A model generated the notes under the pieces. That model made no database searches, was not told the origin of the DNA, and saw only the letters and a program-made list of their open reading frames with translations. Of a DNA stretch of 64,000 nt, positions 28,753-38,600 are shown one piece after another. The first letter of the stretch is position 1, and every line of letters starts with the position of its first letter. The stretch comes from Cellvibrionaceae bacterium AOL6. Its GTDB lineage: Bacteria > Pseudomonadota > Gammaproteobacteria > Pseudomonadales > Cellvibrionaceae. The DNA lies in the NCBI GenBank assembly GCA_003265435.1, contig NOXC01000014.1, positions 36,678 to 100,677 on the forward strand, given 5' to 3'. The translations under genes were made by a program, and so were the position numbers.

Positions 28753-31182
28753 ATGAACATGAAAAGTCAGTCTGCAGACACCTTGAAAAATGACGTAGAG
28801 CAACATTTGTTATTCACGCTTGGTCGCTTTGATAAGGCCATGGATAAAGATGTATGCAAGGCTTTGTCACTCGCTGTTAGAGATCAACTCATGGAGTACT
28901 GGCAGCAGCAAAGCCTAAAAGAAATGCGCTATGAGAAAAAACGCGTGTTCTACTTGTCACTCGAATTTTTGCTGGGGCGAAGCCTCAGTAATGCAGTTTT
29001 GAACCTGGATTTGGATGAGCAGGCACGCGAAGCACTCGATGCCCTTGGCAAGGTGTATGAGGAGATTGAAAGCGAGGAACGTGATGCGGGGCTCGGTAAC
29101 GGTGGTCTCGGTCGCTTAGCCGCGTGCTTTATGGACAGTTGTGCAATGCTGAAGCTGCCGGTAAGGGGCTACGGTATTCGTTATGAATACGGCATGTTCC
29201 ATCAGAGCATTATCGAAGGTCGGCAAGTAGAGCAGCCAGACCACTGGCTAATGTCTGGCCACCCCTGGGAAATCGAACGACAAGACCGTACCTGCGTGGT
29301 GAAGTTCTACGGACGCGCCGAGTATTTTGCAAACGATGCGGGAAAAACCTGCATTCGATGGGTAGACACACACGATGTGTTCGCGGTGCCCTACGACATG
29401 CCGATCCCCGGCTATCGTAACGAAACCGTGAATACCCTTCGCTTATGGAAAGCCGCCGCCACTGATGAATTCAACCTCAAGGACTTTAATGAGGGCGATT
29501 ATGCCGATGCCGTGGCTCAGAAAAACTTGGCTGAACAAATCACTATGGTGCTCTATCCCAATGACGCCAGTGAAAACGGCAAGGAGTTGCGTTTAAGGCA
29601 ACAATACTTCCTTGCGTCGGCGAGTTTGCAGGACGTCATCAAAGATTGGGTCTATGAGTTCGGGCGCGATTTCAGTAAATTTGATAAATTTCATTGCTTT
29701 CAATTAAACGACACGCACCCGACACTGGCTGTGGCCGAATTGATGCGTTTGCTCGTGGATGTTTACGGGGTTGAGTGGGACGAGGCTTGGGCCGTTACCT
29801 CAAAAACAATGGCCTACACCAACCACACCTTATTGCCCGAGGCGCTCGAGCGCTGGCCGGTTAGGTTACTTGGCGAGCTACTGCCACGCCTGTTGCAGAT
29901 TATCTATGAAATCAATGCTCGGTTTTTGGCCGAGGTTGCGCACAAATGGCCCGGTGATGTCGAACGGCAACGGCGTATGTCATTGATTGAAGAGGGGCAT
30001 GATCCGCATGTCCGTATGGCCTACCTCGGTATTGTCGGCAGCTTTTCCGTAAACGGCGTTGCAGCGCTGCACTCGGAGTTATTGACGAAAGGCCTGTTTA
30101 AAGACTTTTATCAAATGTGGCCGGAAAAATTCAATAACAAGACCAATGGCGTCACACCTCGCCGCTGGTTGGCGCATTGCAATAAGCCCTTAAAAGCCTT
30201 ACTGAACGATAGCATTGGCAGTAAATGGGTGACCAATCTCAATAAGCTCGATAAGTTAACACCGCTTGCAGATGACGCGGCGTTCCAACAGAAGTGGCTG
30301 GAGGTCAAACAGCAGAATAAAGCGCAACTGGCGCACTATGTTGAAGAACGCTGTGGTATCGAGTTTCCGACGGAATTTATCTTTGATGTGCAGGTTAAAC
30401 GGATTCATGAATATAAGCGCCAGTTATTGAACATCCTGCACGCTATACACTTGTACGACAAAATTACCCGAGGTGAGGCTGATGACGTTGAGCCGCGATG
30501 CATCCTCATAGGTGGGAAAGCAGCGCCGGGCTATGCCATCGCCAAGTTGATTATCAAGCTTACGAATAACGTCGCGAGTGTAATCAATTCTGACTCTCGC
30601 GCACGTGAGCGTCTGAAGCTTGCCTTTCTGCCAAATTACAATGTATCCGCAATGGAAGTGATTTGTCCCGGCACGGATCTGTCTGAACAAATCTCTACCG
30701 CCGGAAAAGAAGCTTCCGGCACGGGTAACATGAAATTCATGATGAATGGCGCTGTCACGATTGGGACCTATGATGGTGCTAACATCGAAATTCTCGATGC
30801 GGTTGGGGAAGAGAACTTCTTCCTCTTTGGTTTAAAGGTGGAGGAGATTGGTGCCTACCGGCTCGCCCATCAGCCCAATCAAATAATTGCCGCCGATGAA
30901 GATCTGGAACGCGTGATGACCTTGCTCGAATGTGGACATTTTAGTATGTTCGAGAAAGGGATTTTCGAGCCATTGATTCAGTCGATTTTGAACCCTCACG
31001 ACCCGTGGATGGTGGCCGCTGACTTTAGGGCATACATTAATGCACAAAAAGACGCGGCGACGATGTATGCGGATCGGAGTGCCTGGGCAAAAGCCAGCAT
31101 CCTCAACACCGCGAAAAGCGGAAAATTTTCAAGTGACCGGACGATTGCGGAGTACGCCCGGGAAATTTGGGCAACCGAATAA
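28753..31182 (+). CDS. glgP: Glycogen phosphorylase
   Basis: 809 residues. Releases glucose-1-phosphate from glycogen ends with pyridoxal phosphate as cofactor. The PLP-lysine signature EASGTGNMKFMMNGAVTIGT is intact and followed by YDGANIEI. Other landmarks are RVFYLSLEFLLGR, GNGGLGRLAACFMDS and KRIHEYKRQLLNIL. ATG 28753 or ATG 28759 could start it. Length is typical. Opposes GlgC/GlgA/GlgB in the same transcript, so flux must be set after translation. Confidence 0.97.
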   Translation: MNMKSQSADTLKNDVEQHLLFTLGRFDKAMDKDVCKALSLAVRDQLMEYWQQQSLKEMRYEKKRVFYLSLEFLLGRSLSNAVLNLDLDEQAREALDALGKVYEEIESEERDAGLGNGGLGRLAACFMDSCAMLKLPVRGYGIRYEYGMFHQSIIEGRQVEQPDHWLMSGHPWEIERQDRTCVVKFYGRAEYFANDAGKTCIRWVDTHDVFAVPYDMPIPGYRNETVNTLRLWKAAATDEFNLKDFNEGDYADAVAQKNLAEQITMVLYPNDASENGKELRLRQQYFLASASLQDVIKDWVYEFGRDFSKFDKFHCFQLNDTHPTLAVAELMRLLVDVYGVEWDEAWAVTSKTMAYTNHTLLPEALERWPVRLLGELLPRLLQIIYEINARFLAEVAHKWPGDVERQRRMSLIEEGHDPHVRMAYLGIVGSFSVNGVAALHSELLTKGLFKDFYQMWPEKFNNKTNGVTPRRWLAHCNKPLKALLNDSIGSKWVTNLNKLDKLTPLADDAAFQQKWLEVKQQNKAQLAHYVEERCGIEFPTEFIFDVQVKRIHEYKRQLLNILHAIHLYDKITRGEADDVEPRCILIGGKAAPGYAIAKLIIKLTNNVASVINSDSRARERLKLAFLPNYNVSAMEVICPGTDLSEQISTAGKEASGTGNMKFMMNGAVTIGTYDGANIEILDAVGEENFFLFGLKVEEIGAYRLAHQPNQIIAADEDLERVMTLLECGHFSMFEKGIFEPLIQSILNPHDPWMVAADFRAYINAQKDAATMYADRSAWAKASILNTAKSGKFSSDRTIAEYAREIWATE

Positions 31183-31203
31183 CACAAGTAAGGAGATACA
31201 CGC

Positions 31204-32469
31204 ATGCTCGATCCGAATTCACGTTATGTCAGTCGATTGACGCGGGATACAACCGCCGTCATTCTCGCGGGCGGCCGAGGCAGCCGTCTGCATGAGTTGA
31301 CTGACTGGCGGGCCAAGCCCGCACTGCACTTCGGTGGTAAGTTTCGCATTATTGATTTTCCGCTGTCGAACTGCGTGAATTCTGGAATACGCCGCGTGGG
31401 TATCCTGACCCAGTACAAGGCGCACTCTTTGATCCGCCATATTCAGGCGGGTTGGAGTCACTTTAAAAAGGAGCTGGGTGAGTACATTGAGATTCTTCCT
31501 GCGTCTCAACGTTATTCCCCAAACTGGTATCAAGGTACGGCCGATGCGATCTACCAGAACATTGATATCCTGGCGGAAGAAAAGCCCAAGTACATCATGG
31601 TGCTCTCCGGGGATCACATCTATCAGATGGACTATGGTTCGATGCTGGCGCACCACGTGGAAACCGGCGCGGACTTAACCGTATCCTGCATTGAGGTGCC
31701 GATCGAGGAAGCGGCAGGGGCCTTCGGCGTAATGACGGTGGATGAGAACAACCGCATTGTCCGGTTTGATGAAAAGCCCGCTCACCCGACCGAGCTGAAA
31801 GACATGCCCGGATATACCCTGGCCTCGATGGGTAATTATATTTTTAACACGGAGTTCCTGTTTGATCAGTTGCGCAAGGACGCTGCAGACGAAAGTTCAG
31901 AGCACGACTTTGGTAAAAACATCATTCCGAATTTGATTAAGAACCACCAGGTCAACGCTTACCGCTTCCGTGATCACGACAGTGACGAGGCAACGTACTG
32001 GCGCGATGTGGGAACCCTGGACAGCTTTTGGCAGGCGAATATGGAGCTGGTCGAGCCCTCACCGGCCTTAAATCTCTACAACCACGATTGGCCAATCTGG
32101 ACCTACCAGAAGCAATTGCCTCCCGCGAAATTTGTGTTCGATGAAGAGGGGCGTCGCGGCTACGCGGTGGACTCCATGGTCTCCGGTGGGTGCATTATTT
32201 CCGGTGGGCATGTGCGTAAATCCTTGCTGTTTTCCGACGTGCGCGTGCATTCGTTTACGGAGATCGAAGAGTCGGTCCTTCTGCCTGAGGTGGACGTGGG
32301 GCGGAATGCAAAAATTAAGAAGGCGATTATCGATAGTGGGTGTCGTATTCCAGAGGGCATGGTAATTGGTCACGACCATGAGCACGACGCGGCTCGCGGT
32401 TTTCGTGTGACCAAGAAAGGCGTGGTGCTGGTCACGCGCAAGATGCTGGGTCAACAAGCCGAAGAATAA
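31204..32469 (+). CDS. glgC: Glucose-1-phosphate adenylyltransferase
   Basis: 421 residues. Makes ADP-glucose, the committed step of bacterial glycogen synthesis. N-terminal nucleotidyltransferase with [39 protein letters not shown] and [16 protein letters not shown]; a lysine in DEKPAHP matches the glucose-1-phosphate site, and the C-terminal left-handed helix is present. AAGGAGATACACGC precedes the ATG. Adjacent glgA uses its product. Confidence 0.97.
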   Translation: MLDPNSRYVSRLTRDTTAVILAGGRGSRLHELTDWRAKPALHFGGKFRIIDFPLSNCVNSGIRRVGILTQYKAHSLIRHIQAGWSHFKKELGEYIEILPASQRYSPNWYQGTADAIYQNIDILAEEKPKYIMVLSGDHIYQMDYGSMLAHHVETGADLTVSCIEVPIEEAAGAFGVMTVDENNRIVRFDEKPAHPTELKDMPGYTLASMGNYIFNTEFLFDQLRKDAADESSEHDFGKNIIPNLIKNHQVNAYRFRDHDSDEATYWRDVGTLDSFWQANMELVEPSPALNLYNHDWPIWTYQKQLPPAKFVFDEEGRRGYAVDSMVSGGCIISGGHVRKSLLFSDVRVHSFTEIEESVLLPEVDVGRNAKIKKAIIDSGCRIPEGMVIGHDHEHDAARGFRVTKKGVVLVTRKMLGQQAEE

Positions 32470-32486
32470 ATGTAAGTAGCGAAATA

Positions 32487-34055
32487 ATGAGTGATTTATC
32501 CATCCTGATGGTGGCGGCGGAGAATGACTCTCTGCCTGGAGCAAAGGTGGGCGGCGTCGGGGACGTATTGCGCGATCTACCCGCCGCGCTCGTCAAGCAA
32601 GGCTGCCGAGTGCAGACCGTAATTCCTTCCTATGGCTTTCTGGCGCGCCTGCCGGGTCTCTATTCTCATGGGACCATCATGGTGCCGTTTGCCGGCGGGC
32701 AGCATGAAGTGTTCGTGTGGCGTTACGCCGCCAAAGCGGGGCATGCGGATGCGTTTATTCTCGACCATCCGCGCTTTCATCCTCACGGCGAAAGCGTTTA
32801 CTGTCACGACGAAGGCCATCAGCCATTCGCCACCGACGCAACGAAGTTTGCGTTTTTCTCTGCGGCGGTCGCCCAAGCCTTACTCGAAGAAGTCATTCCT
32901 CGCCCGTCGGTCCTGCATTGCCACGATTGGCACTCAGCGTTTCTGTTAATCCTGCTTCGGTATATGCCCCGCTTTTTACCGCTCGCCAACATACGAACGG
33001 TGTTTTCGATTCACAATCTTGCGATGCAGGGGGTTCGGCCATTCAGGGGGGATGCCTCAGCGTTTGAAACCTGGTTTCCCAAACTCTTGGTGGACCCTCG
33101 TGAGATTGCCGACCTCAATGCTACACATTGCATTAACCCGATGCGCGCAGGGATACGCATAGCGGATAAGGTGCATACTGTTTCACCGAGTTACGCTGAA
33201 GAGATACTCAAGCCCAGTAATTACGATTTGGGTATTTATGGTGGTGAGGGATTGGAAGCGGATCTGCAATTGCGGGCTCAGCAGGGTGACCTGGTCGGCA
33301 TTCTTAATGGGTGTGAGTATCCTCGTAAAAAGAAAAGTGACGCCCCGTCCAAGGCCACTCTCGCCAAACAATTTGGCCAAGCCATTACCAAGTGGGCCGC
33401 GTCGAGCCGGGAGTTACTCAGCGCGCACTGGTTGGCGGAAAAACGTTTGGCGACCTGGGCAGCAAAACGAAAGCCCGGCATGTTATTGACGTCGGTGGGG
33501 CGCGTGACCGACCAGAAGGTACGTTTGTTGGCAACTGAAGTGGCACCGGGTCAGACGGCGTTGGGGGCCATGCTTGCCGAGCTGGGTGATGCGGGCACTT
33601 TCATCATGTTGGGCAGCGGCAACGATTGGCTCGAGCAAGCGCTCGTTCGCATCAGCGCTGAGCACGATAATTTCCTCTTCCTAAACGGCTTCTCTCCCGG
33701 GATTGCAGAAACGCTCTACCAATATGGTGACCTGTTCATCATGCCCAGTTCCTTTGAGCCGTGTGGCATCAGCCAGCTTCTAGCCATGCGAGCCGGGCAG
33801 CCCTGCCTGGTGAACAGGGTGGGAGGATTGAAAGATACCGTCGAAGCCGATAAAACCGGTTTTGCCTTTGAAGGCGAGAATGCCGTCGAGCAGGCCAAAG
33901 CGATGGTGGAGACCTTTAAGGAAGCGCTGCGGGTACACACACACAGCCCAGAGATCTACGATCGCATTCGCAAGTCTGCTGCGCGCGTGCGCTTTACCTG
34001 GGACCAGGTTGCCGAACCTTATATCGAACAACTTTATAGCCCCCCGGAAGTCTAA
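32487..34055 (+). CDS. glgA: Glycogen synthase (ADP-glucose, GT5)
   Basis: 522 residues. Extends glycogen from ADP-glucose. The N-terminal ADP-glucose loop reads AKVGGVGDVLRDLP where most enzymes have KxGGLxDV, a conservative Leu-to-Val change. The C-terminal GT-B domain has LLTSVGRVTDQKVRLL and PSSFEPCGISQLLAMRAGQP with the catalytic Glu. Somewhat longer than the E. coli enzyme (477). Last gene of the operon, followed by a hairpin terminator. Confidence 0.93.
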   Translation: MSDLSILMVAAENDSLPGAKVGGVGDVLRDLPAALVKQGCRVQTVIPSYGFLARLPGLYSHGTIMVPFAGGQHEVFVWRYAAKAGHADAFILDHPRFHPHGESVYCHDEGHQPFATDATKFAFFSAAVAQALLEEVIPRPSVLHCHDWHSAFLLILLRYMPRFLPLANIRTVFSIHNLAMQGVRPFRGDASAFETWFPKLLVDPREIADLNATHCINPMRAGIRIADKVHTVSPSYAEEILKPSNYDLGIYGGEGLEADLQLRAQQGDLVGILNGCEYPRKKKSDAPSKATLAKQFGQAITKWAASSRELLSAHWLAEKRLATWAAKRKPGMLLTSVGRVTDQKVRLLATEVAPGQTALGAMLAELGDAGTFIMLGSGNDWLEQALVRISAEHDNFLFLNGFSPGIAETLYQYGDLFIMPSSFEPCGISQLLAMRAGQPCLVNRVGGLKDTVEADKTGFAFEGENAVEQAKAMVETFKEALRVHTHSPEIYDRIRKSAARVRFTWDQVAEPYIEQLYSPPEV

Positions 34056-34063
34056 ATCTACAC

Positions 34064-34095
34064 GCCCCGACACGTTCGCCGGGGCTATCCCTTTT
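34064..34095 (+). terminator. Terminator of the glycogen operon
   Basis: GCCCCG (34064-34069), a 10-nt loop and CGGGGC (34080-34085), followed after TATCC by CTTTT. A short but GC-rich stem just after glgA. Confidence 0.6.
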
Positions 34096-34102
34096 GACAA
34101 AT

Positions 34103-34139
34103 GACAACGTTGTCTTTGTTTTGGTTCTCGTGCTAGGAT
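34103..34139 (+). promoter_or_regulatory. Promoter with palindromic operator before the orphan secreted gene
   Basis: A perfect 12-bp palindrome, GACAACGTTGTC (34103-34114), covers the -35 TTGTCT (34110-34115). An 18-bp spacer leads to an extended -10, TGCTAGGAT (34131-34139). The palindrome has the central CG and length typical of LacI-family operators. Start would be near 34146, about 38 nt before the ATG at 34184. Confidence 0.5.
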
Positions 34140-34183
34140 GCATCGGAATGTCTCTCTAAACACAATAACAACGAGGTCTGCTC

Positions 34184-34588
34184 ATGCGATTTTCCATCCG
34201 AATGTCTTGTCTCCTGCTTTTTTGTCTTTGCTCGTCGGTCCAGGCCAGGGTGTTGGAGGGAGCTTGGCAATTGGTGAGTGGTGAATACGTGGATGCAGAG
34301 GGACGGCTTGTTCAATACGAGACCTTGGGCTTGTCAGCCATCAAGGTGCTGTCGGCGACGTATTTCAGCTTTACGGCCATGAAGGGCGATGGCTTCTGGG
34401 CCTCGGGTGCCGGACACTACCGCTTCGAGAACGGGGAATACTCAGAGGTATTACAGTTAAACTCATTCGGTGAGGCCGAGGGCAAAGTGTACGCCTTTCT
34501 CGCCCGCGTCGAAGGGGATCTGTGGTACACGGAGCGCTGGGACGGCGACATTCGGGTCGAATACGAGGTCTGGCGTCGGCTACAATGA
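34184..34588 (+). CDS. Hypothetical secreted protein
   Basis: 134 residues with a clear Sec signal peptide (MRFSIRMSCLLLFCLCSSVQA, likely cut after VQA). The mature part of about 113 residues begins with VLEGAWQLVSGEYV and has alternating aromatic and polar stretches such as ISATYFSF-like and GAGHYRFENGEYSEV, which suggests a small beta-barrel of lipocalin type; that fold is a guess. I recognise no family with certainty. No cysteines occur in the mature part. It has its own promoter with a palindromic operator and is followed after 25 bp by the tautomerase-like gene. Confidence 0.75.
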   Translation: MRFSIRMSCLLLFCLCSSVQARVLEGAWQLVSGEYVDAEGRLVQYETLGLSAIKVLSATYFSFTAMKGDGFWASGAGHYRFENGEYSEVLQLNSFGEAEGKVYAFLARVEGDLWYTERWDGDIRVEYEVWRRLQ

Positions 34589-34613
34589 GCTTCCTTATCG
34601 CTTGGAGGCGAGC

Positions 34614-35000
34614 ATGATTCTCATCTATGGCATCGACAGCCATTTAAACCCCATTAAAGCGTCATTATCGGACGTAATCCATCATTGCATGCAGGCGGTG
34701 CTCGGCATGCCGGAAGACAAGCGCGCGCATCGATTCTTTCCGATGCCCGCAGAGGATTTTTATGCACCGGCTGGACGCAGCGCCGCGTATACCGTGATTG
34801 AAATCAATATGATGGCTGGGCGCCAAGTCGAAACGCAAAAAGCGCTGATTCATTGCCTGTTCGAAGAAATCGAGGAGCGATTGGGCATCGCCCCCATGGA
34901 TATTGAAATCACGATCAAAGAGCAGGCGCCCTATCAGTGGGGCTTTCGCGGTATGACAGGCGACGAAGTGGCCGACCTGAACTACCGCGTTCAGGTTTAG
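34614..35000 (+). CDS. Tautomerase-family protein lacking Pro1
   Basis: 128 residues from the ATG at 34614, with TTGGAGGCGAGC upstream. An upstream in-frame ATG at 34470 lies inside the previous gene and was not used. Text such as NPIKASLSDVIHHCMQAVLG, DKRAHRFFPM and VETQKALIHCLFEEIEERLG matches a small cytosolic tautomerase-superfamily group. The protein starts Met-Ile-Leu-Ile, so the catalytic N-terminal proline of classical tautomerases is absent and Met removal is not expected. Function is therefore open. Confidence 0.8.
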   Translation: MILIYGIDSHLNPIKASLSDVIHHCMQAVLGMPEDKRAHRFFPMPAEDFYAPAGRSAAYTVIEINMMAGRQVETQKALIHCLFEEIEERLGIAPMDIEITIKEQAPYQWGFRGMTGDEVADLNYRVQV

Positions 35001-35004
35001 GGGC

Positions 35005-35367
35005 TTATTTCACGCCGAGAGCGTCGTGATATTCCTTACGCAGGCCGCCCAGCGCCTTCATGTGTTGGGCCGCGGCCTCTGCGTCGCCCTCAGCAAGTGC
35101 ACTCTCCAACGCGGCGAGCTCGGTCTCCAGCTTTTGCATGCCTTCGTCAAACTCGGCTTGGTCTTCAGCACGAACCGGCTGCGCCTTGGCGATGCTCAGC
35201 GCCGCTTTGAATTCGGCGAGGTGAGTTTGAATGTCACTCCCTTGATTCGCATTGCGCATGGCTTTGAAGCTGCCTCCCATCGTTTCCATGGATTCGTGCA
35301 GTTCACTTGAACGTGAACAGGCACTCAGTGCGGCGGCAATGGCGATGGCGGTCAGTAAATACTTCAT
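35005..35367 (-). CDS. Cytochrome b562-family lipoprotein
   Basis: 120 residues. The signal peptide ends in the lipobox LSAC, so the protein is probably membrane-anchored, unlike soluble E. coli cytochrome b562. The mature part fits the four-helix bundle: Met27 in HESMETM and His114 in RKEYHDALG align with the heme ligands Met7 and His102. The loop between helices 2 and 3 is shorter than in E. coli. No CxxCH motif, so heme would be non-covalent. Convergent with the tautomerase-like gene, four bases apart. Confidence 0.8.
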   Translation of the reverse strand: MKYLLTAIAIAAALSACSRSSELHESMETMGGSFKAMRNANQGSDIQTHLAEFKAALSIAKAQPVRAEDQAEFDEGMQKLETELAALESALAEGDAEAAAQHMKALGGLRKEYHDALGVK

Positions 35368-35642
35368 TCAGGTACTCCTATTGAGATGGTTCTTTGCCGC
35401 AGCGGATGGGGCGGCGTGTCAACGTCCGCATTATATCGTTCTAAATGTGACGCGAGTGGTGTTGGGAGGGGAATGACGAATGGTTTCACAATTACGCTCC
35501 CGGCAGGGCTGGGAATGGCGTGCTATTATTCAGTGAAACCTCAGCATTAAGTATTACTTGCCGTCACCATGGTTGGAGACAAGCCTGGGCCTCATTTGAG
35601 GCCAATGCCACCTCGTGCGTGCGGTAGTCATGAGCCCAGTCC
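35368..35642. other. Divergent intergenic region upstream of the MHYT kinase
   Basis: No gene seen in 275 bp. It holds a perfect stem GGCCTCA-TT-TGAGGCC (35588-35603) about 40 bp before the kinase start, with no T-run after it. It may lie in the kinase leader. Promoters of both flanking genes must be here, but I could not assign boxes with confidence. Confidence 0.35.
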
Positions 35643-38600
35643 ATGCTATCTCGTTTTTTCTACAGCGAACACGACCCCTCGCTTCTTCTGACCGGCGTCT
35701 ATGATGCTAACCTCGTGACTCTTTCCGTGTGTACGGCGATTTTTGCGTCGTTCATGGCGCTGTACCTCATTGATCTCGCCTCCGCGACGCCTTTGCACAG
35801 TTACCGGCGTATGGCGAAAGTCACTGCCGCTCTGATCATGTCTGGCGGTATTTGGAGCATGCACTTTATTGGGATGTTGGCTTTTTCCCTCTGTACTGAA
35901 ATTGCGTACGACCCGCTAGTGACCTTTTTGTCCTTCCTGCCCGCATTTCTTGCCTGCCTGTACGCGATCCATACATTGACGCACAGCGGCACTCTACTGA
36001 CCTTAGTGCTCGCCTCTGTGTTGCTTGGTGCAGGTATTGGCACCATGCATTACAGCGGGATGGCCGCGATGCGCCTCGCGCCTGCGTTGCGCTACGACCC
36101 CCTCTTTTTCGGCCTCTCTATCGTGGTGGCCGTGGCGTTGAGCTTTATCGGTTTATACACCCGCTTTCATCTGGATCGGGTCTTTCCCGGCTGGAGCGTG
36201 AATCGGCGCAGAGTCGCCAGTGCCGCGGTGCTGGGTTGTGCCGTTTCGGGAATGCACTACATGGGTATGGTTGCAACGCGCTTCGTCGGTACGCCTGAAC
36301 AGGCTGCCAGCGACGTGGTTGTGGATGCGGATCTGTCCTTTGTCGCGGTCAGCGTCGCGGTGACCACGGTGTTCCTGACCTTGGCTGTGGCGGTGATCAA
36401 CGGGCTGATGCGCTATCGCATGTTACTGGATGAAAAGACCGCAAATGAATCGCGGCTTGAGGCGATCCTGTCTACGGCCGTTGATGGTATCGTCACGATT
36501 GACGATAAAGGGCTGATTGCCAGTTGTAATCGTGCTGCTGAACGCATTCTGGGCTACGGCGAAAAGGCGTTAATCGGCCAGTCTGCCGGGGTGCTGACGG
36601 CGGGGGGTGAATCTTCGGGCGAGCACTGTACGGCGCTGGATTATGGCCTTTACATGCAGGCGTTTATTGGCCGTAACCAGGAAGTTCAGGCTCTGCACAA
36701 ACAGGGGCATTCGGTACCCTTGCGCCTCGGGGTTGGCGAGGTTCTGCAGACGGATCTCGCACCGATTTACGTTGCGTTTATCAGCGATCTCACAGAGCAA
36801 AAGGCGCTGCAGCGCAGCCTGGTCGAGAGTGAGCAGCGCTATCGCTCGCTGATGAACAATCTGCCTGGGGTGGCATTTCGCTGCAGGGTGGACGCGCACT
36901 GGAGCATGCTTTTCGTGACACCAAGTATTCGAGAATTGACGGGGTATGACGCCGACGCATTTATCACCGGGCAGACGCATATGTCTCAGTTGATTCAGCG
37001 GGAGGATGAAGCGCACATTGACCTGGTCATTCAGCAGGCCATTGCCTCTCGCAGCGCCTACTCTCTGGAATATCGTATTCGGCACAGCAGTGGACGTACT
37101 GTTTGGGTTTTGGATCAGGGCTCTTTTACCTTCGACGATCATGGTGTGCCGCAGTGGATCGACGGGGTGCTCGTCGATGTGACGGAGCGCTATGAATATG
37201 TCGATCGGCTGCGGCAAGCCAAGCGCGAAGCAGAGCAGGCGGCGCAGGCCAAGCAGGCTTTTATGGCCAACATGAGTCACGAGATCCGCACGCCTATGAA
37301 CGCCATCATTGGCTTCAGTGAAGTGTTGCTGGACGATGTGCTGAGTGACGCTCAGCGGAAACATTTGGGTTTAATTAATAGCTCCGCCCGCTCCTTGATG
37401 CATTTATTGAATGAGGTGTTGGACTCAGCCAAGCTCGAAAAAGGCAAGTTGGCTCTCGAGTCTCGACCTTTTTCGCTTCACTCTCTGGCGGATACGGTTG
37501 TATCGACCTTCAGCTTACAAGCCTCTCAAAAATCGCTCGCGCTGTTGATGACCTTGGATGAGGCGCTGGCTCCGGCCTATATAGGTGACGAGGCGCGTAT
37601 CCGGCAGGTACTACATAACCTGGTGGGCAATGCGGTCAAATTCACCGAACAGGGCAGTGTGACCTTGAGCGTGTCAAATGTCGGTACGAATCAAGTCAAA
37701 TTCGATGTGATCGACACGGGGATCGGCATTCCGGCAGAGCGTTTAGACGTGATCTTCAGGCCTTTCGAGCAGGCGGACGCCTCAACCACACGCCGCTTTG
37801 GTGGCACGGGTTTGGGGACGACGATCAGCAAGCAGCTCGTTGAGCTGATGGGCGGTAATATCGACGTTCGCAGCGTGGACGGGGAAGGCAGTTGTTTTTC
37901 TTTTACCTTACCGCTTGAGGCCACCGATGCCGATGCGCTACCTGTCACGGAGGCGCGTTTGTCTTCGGCACTGCCTCCGTTGAGCTTGCTGCTTGTCGAC
38001 GATGTCGAGCAAAACCTTGAGCTGTTGACCCTGTTGTTGTCGCGTGCGGGCCATCGCGTGCGCACGGCATCAAATGGTCTTGAGGCTTTGGCTGTGCTCG
38101 AAAAAGAACGCTTTGATGCGATCCTGATGGACGTCCATATGCCCGAATGTGATGGGCTTGAAGCGACTCGCCGTTTGCGCTTGGCTGAGGTGGAATTATC
38201 AAAACCGCGTACGCCTGTCATCGCGTTGACGGCTAGCGTGCTGCACGAGGACAAACTCGCTGCGGAGCAGGCCGGGATGGATGGCTTTGCGAATAAGCCC
38301 ATAAATCCACGTCAGATTGATGCAGAATTATCACGTCTATTAAATTTATCTTTAACAGCCGAGTCCGGTTCCGAACTGGATTTTGCCGACAGCGATTTTG
38401 CACTGGATGACTTTTCCTCGCCCGCGGATGCCATGGTGATTGATTGGCAAGCCGGCCAGGCGCTCTGGGGTAGCGAAGCACGGCAGAAGCAAGAGATTCA
38501 GCGCTTCTTACAGGCGCAGAACGAGACGGTCTTGAGCCTCGCCGCAGTACCGGATCGTCACGCGCTCTCAGAAACTTTGCACAATTTGAAAGGTCTCGCG

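Noticed and set aside
36570..37364. 264-codon minus-strand frame inside the MHYT kinase gene
   Set aside because: It is antisense to the PAS and HisKA domains and shows no signal or family pattern.
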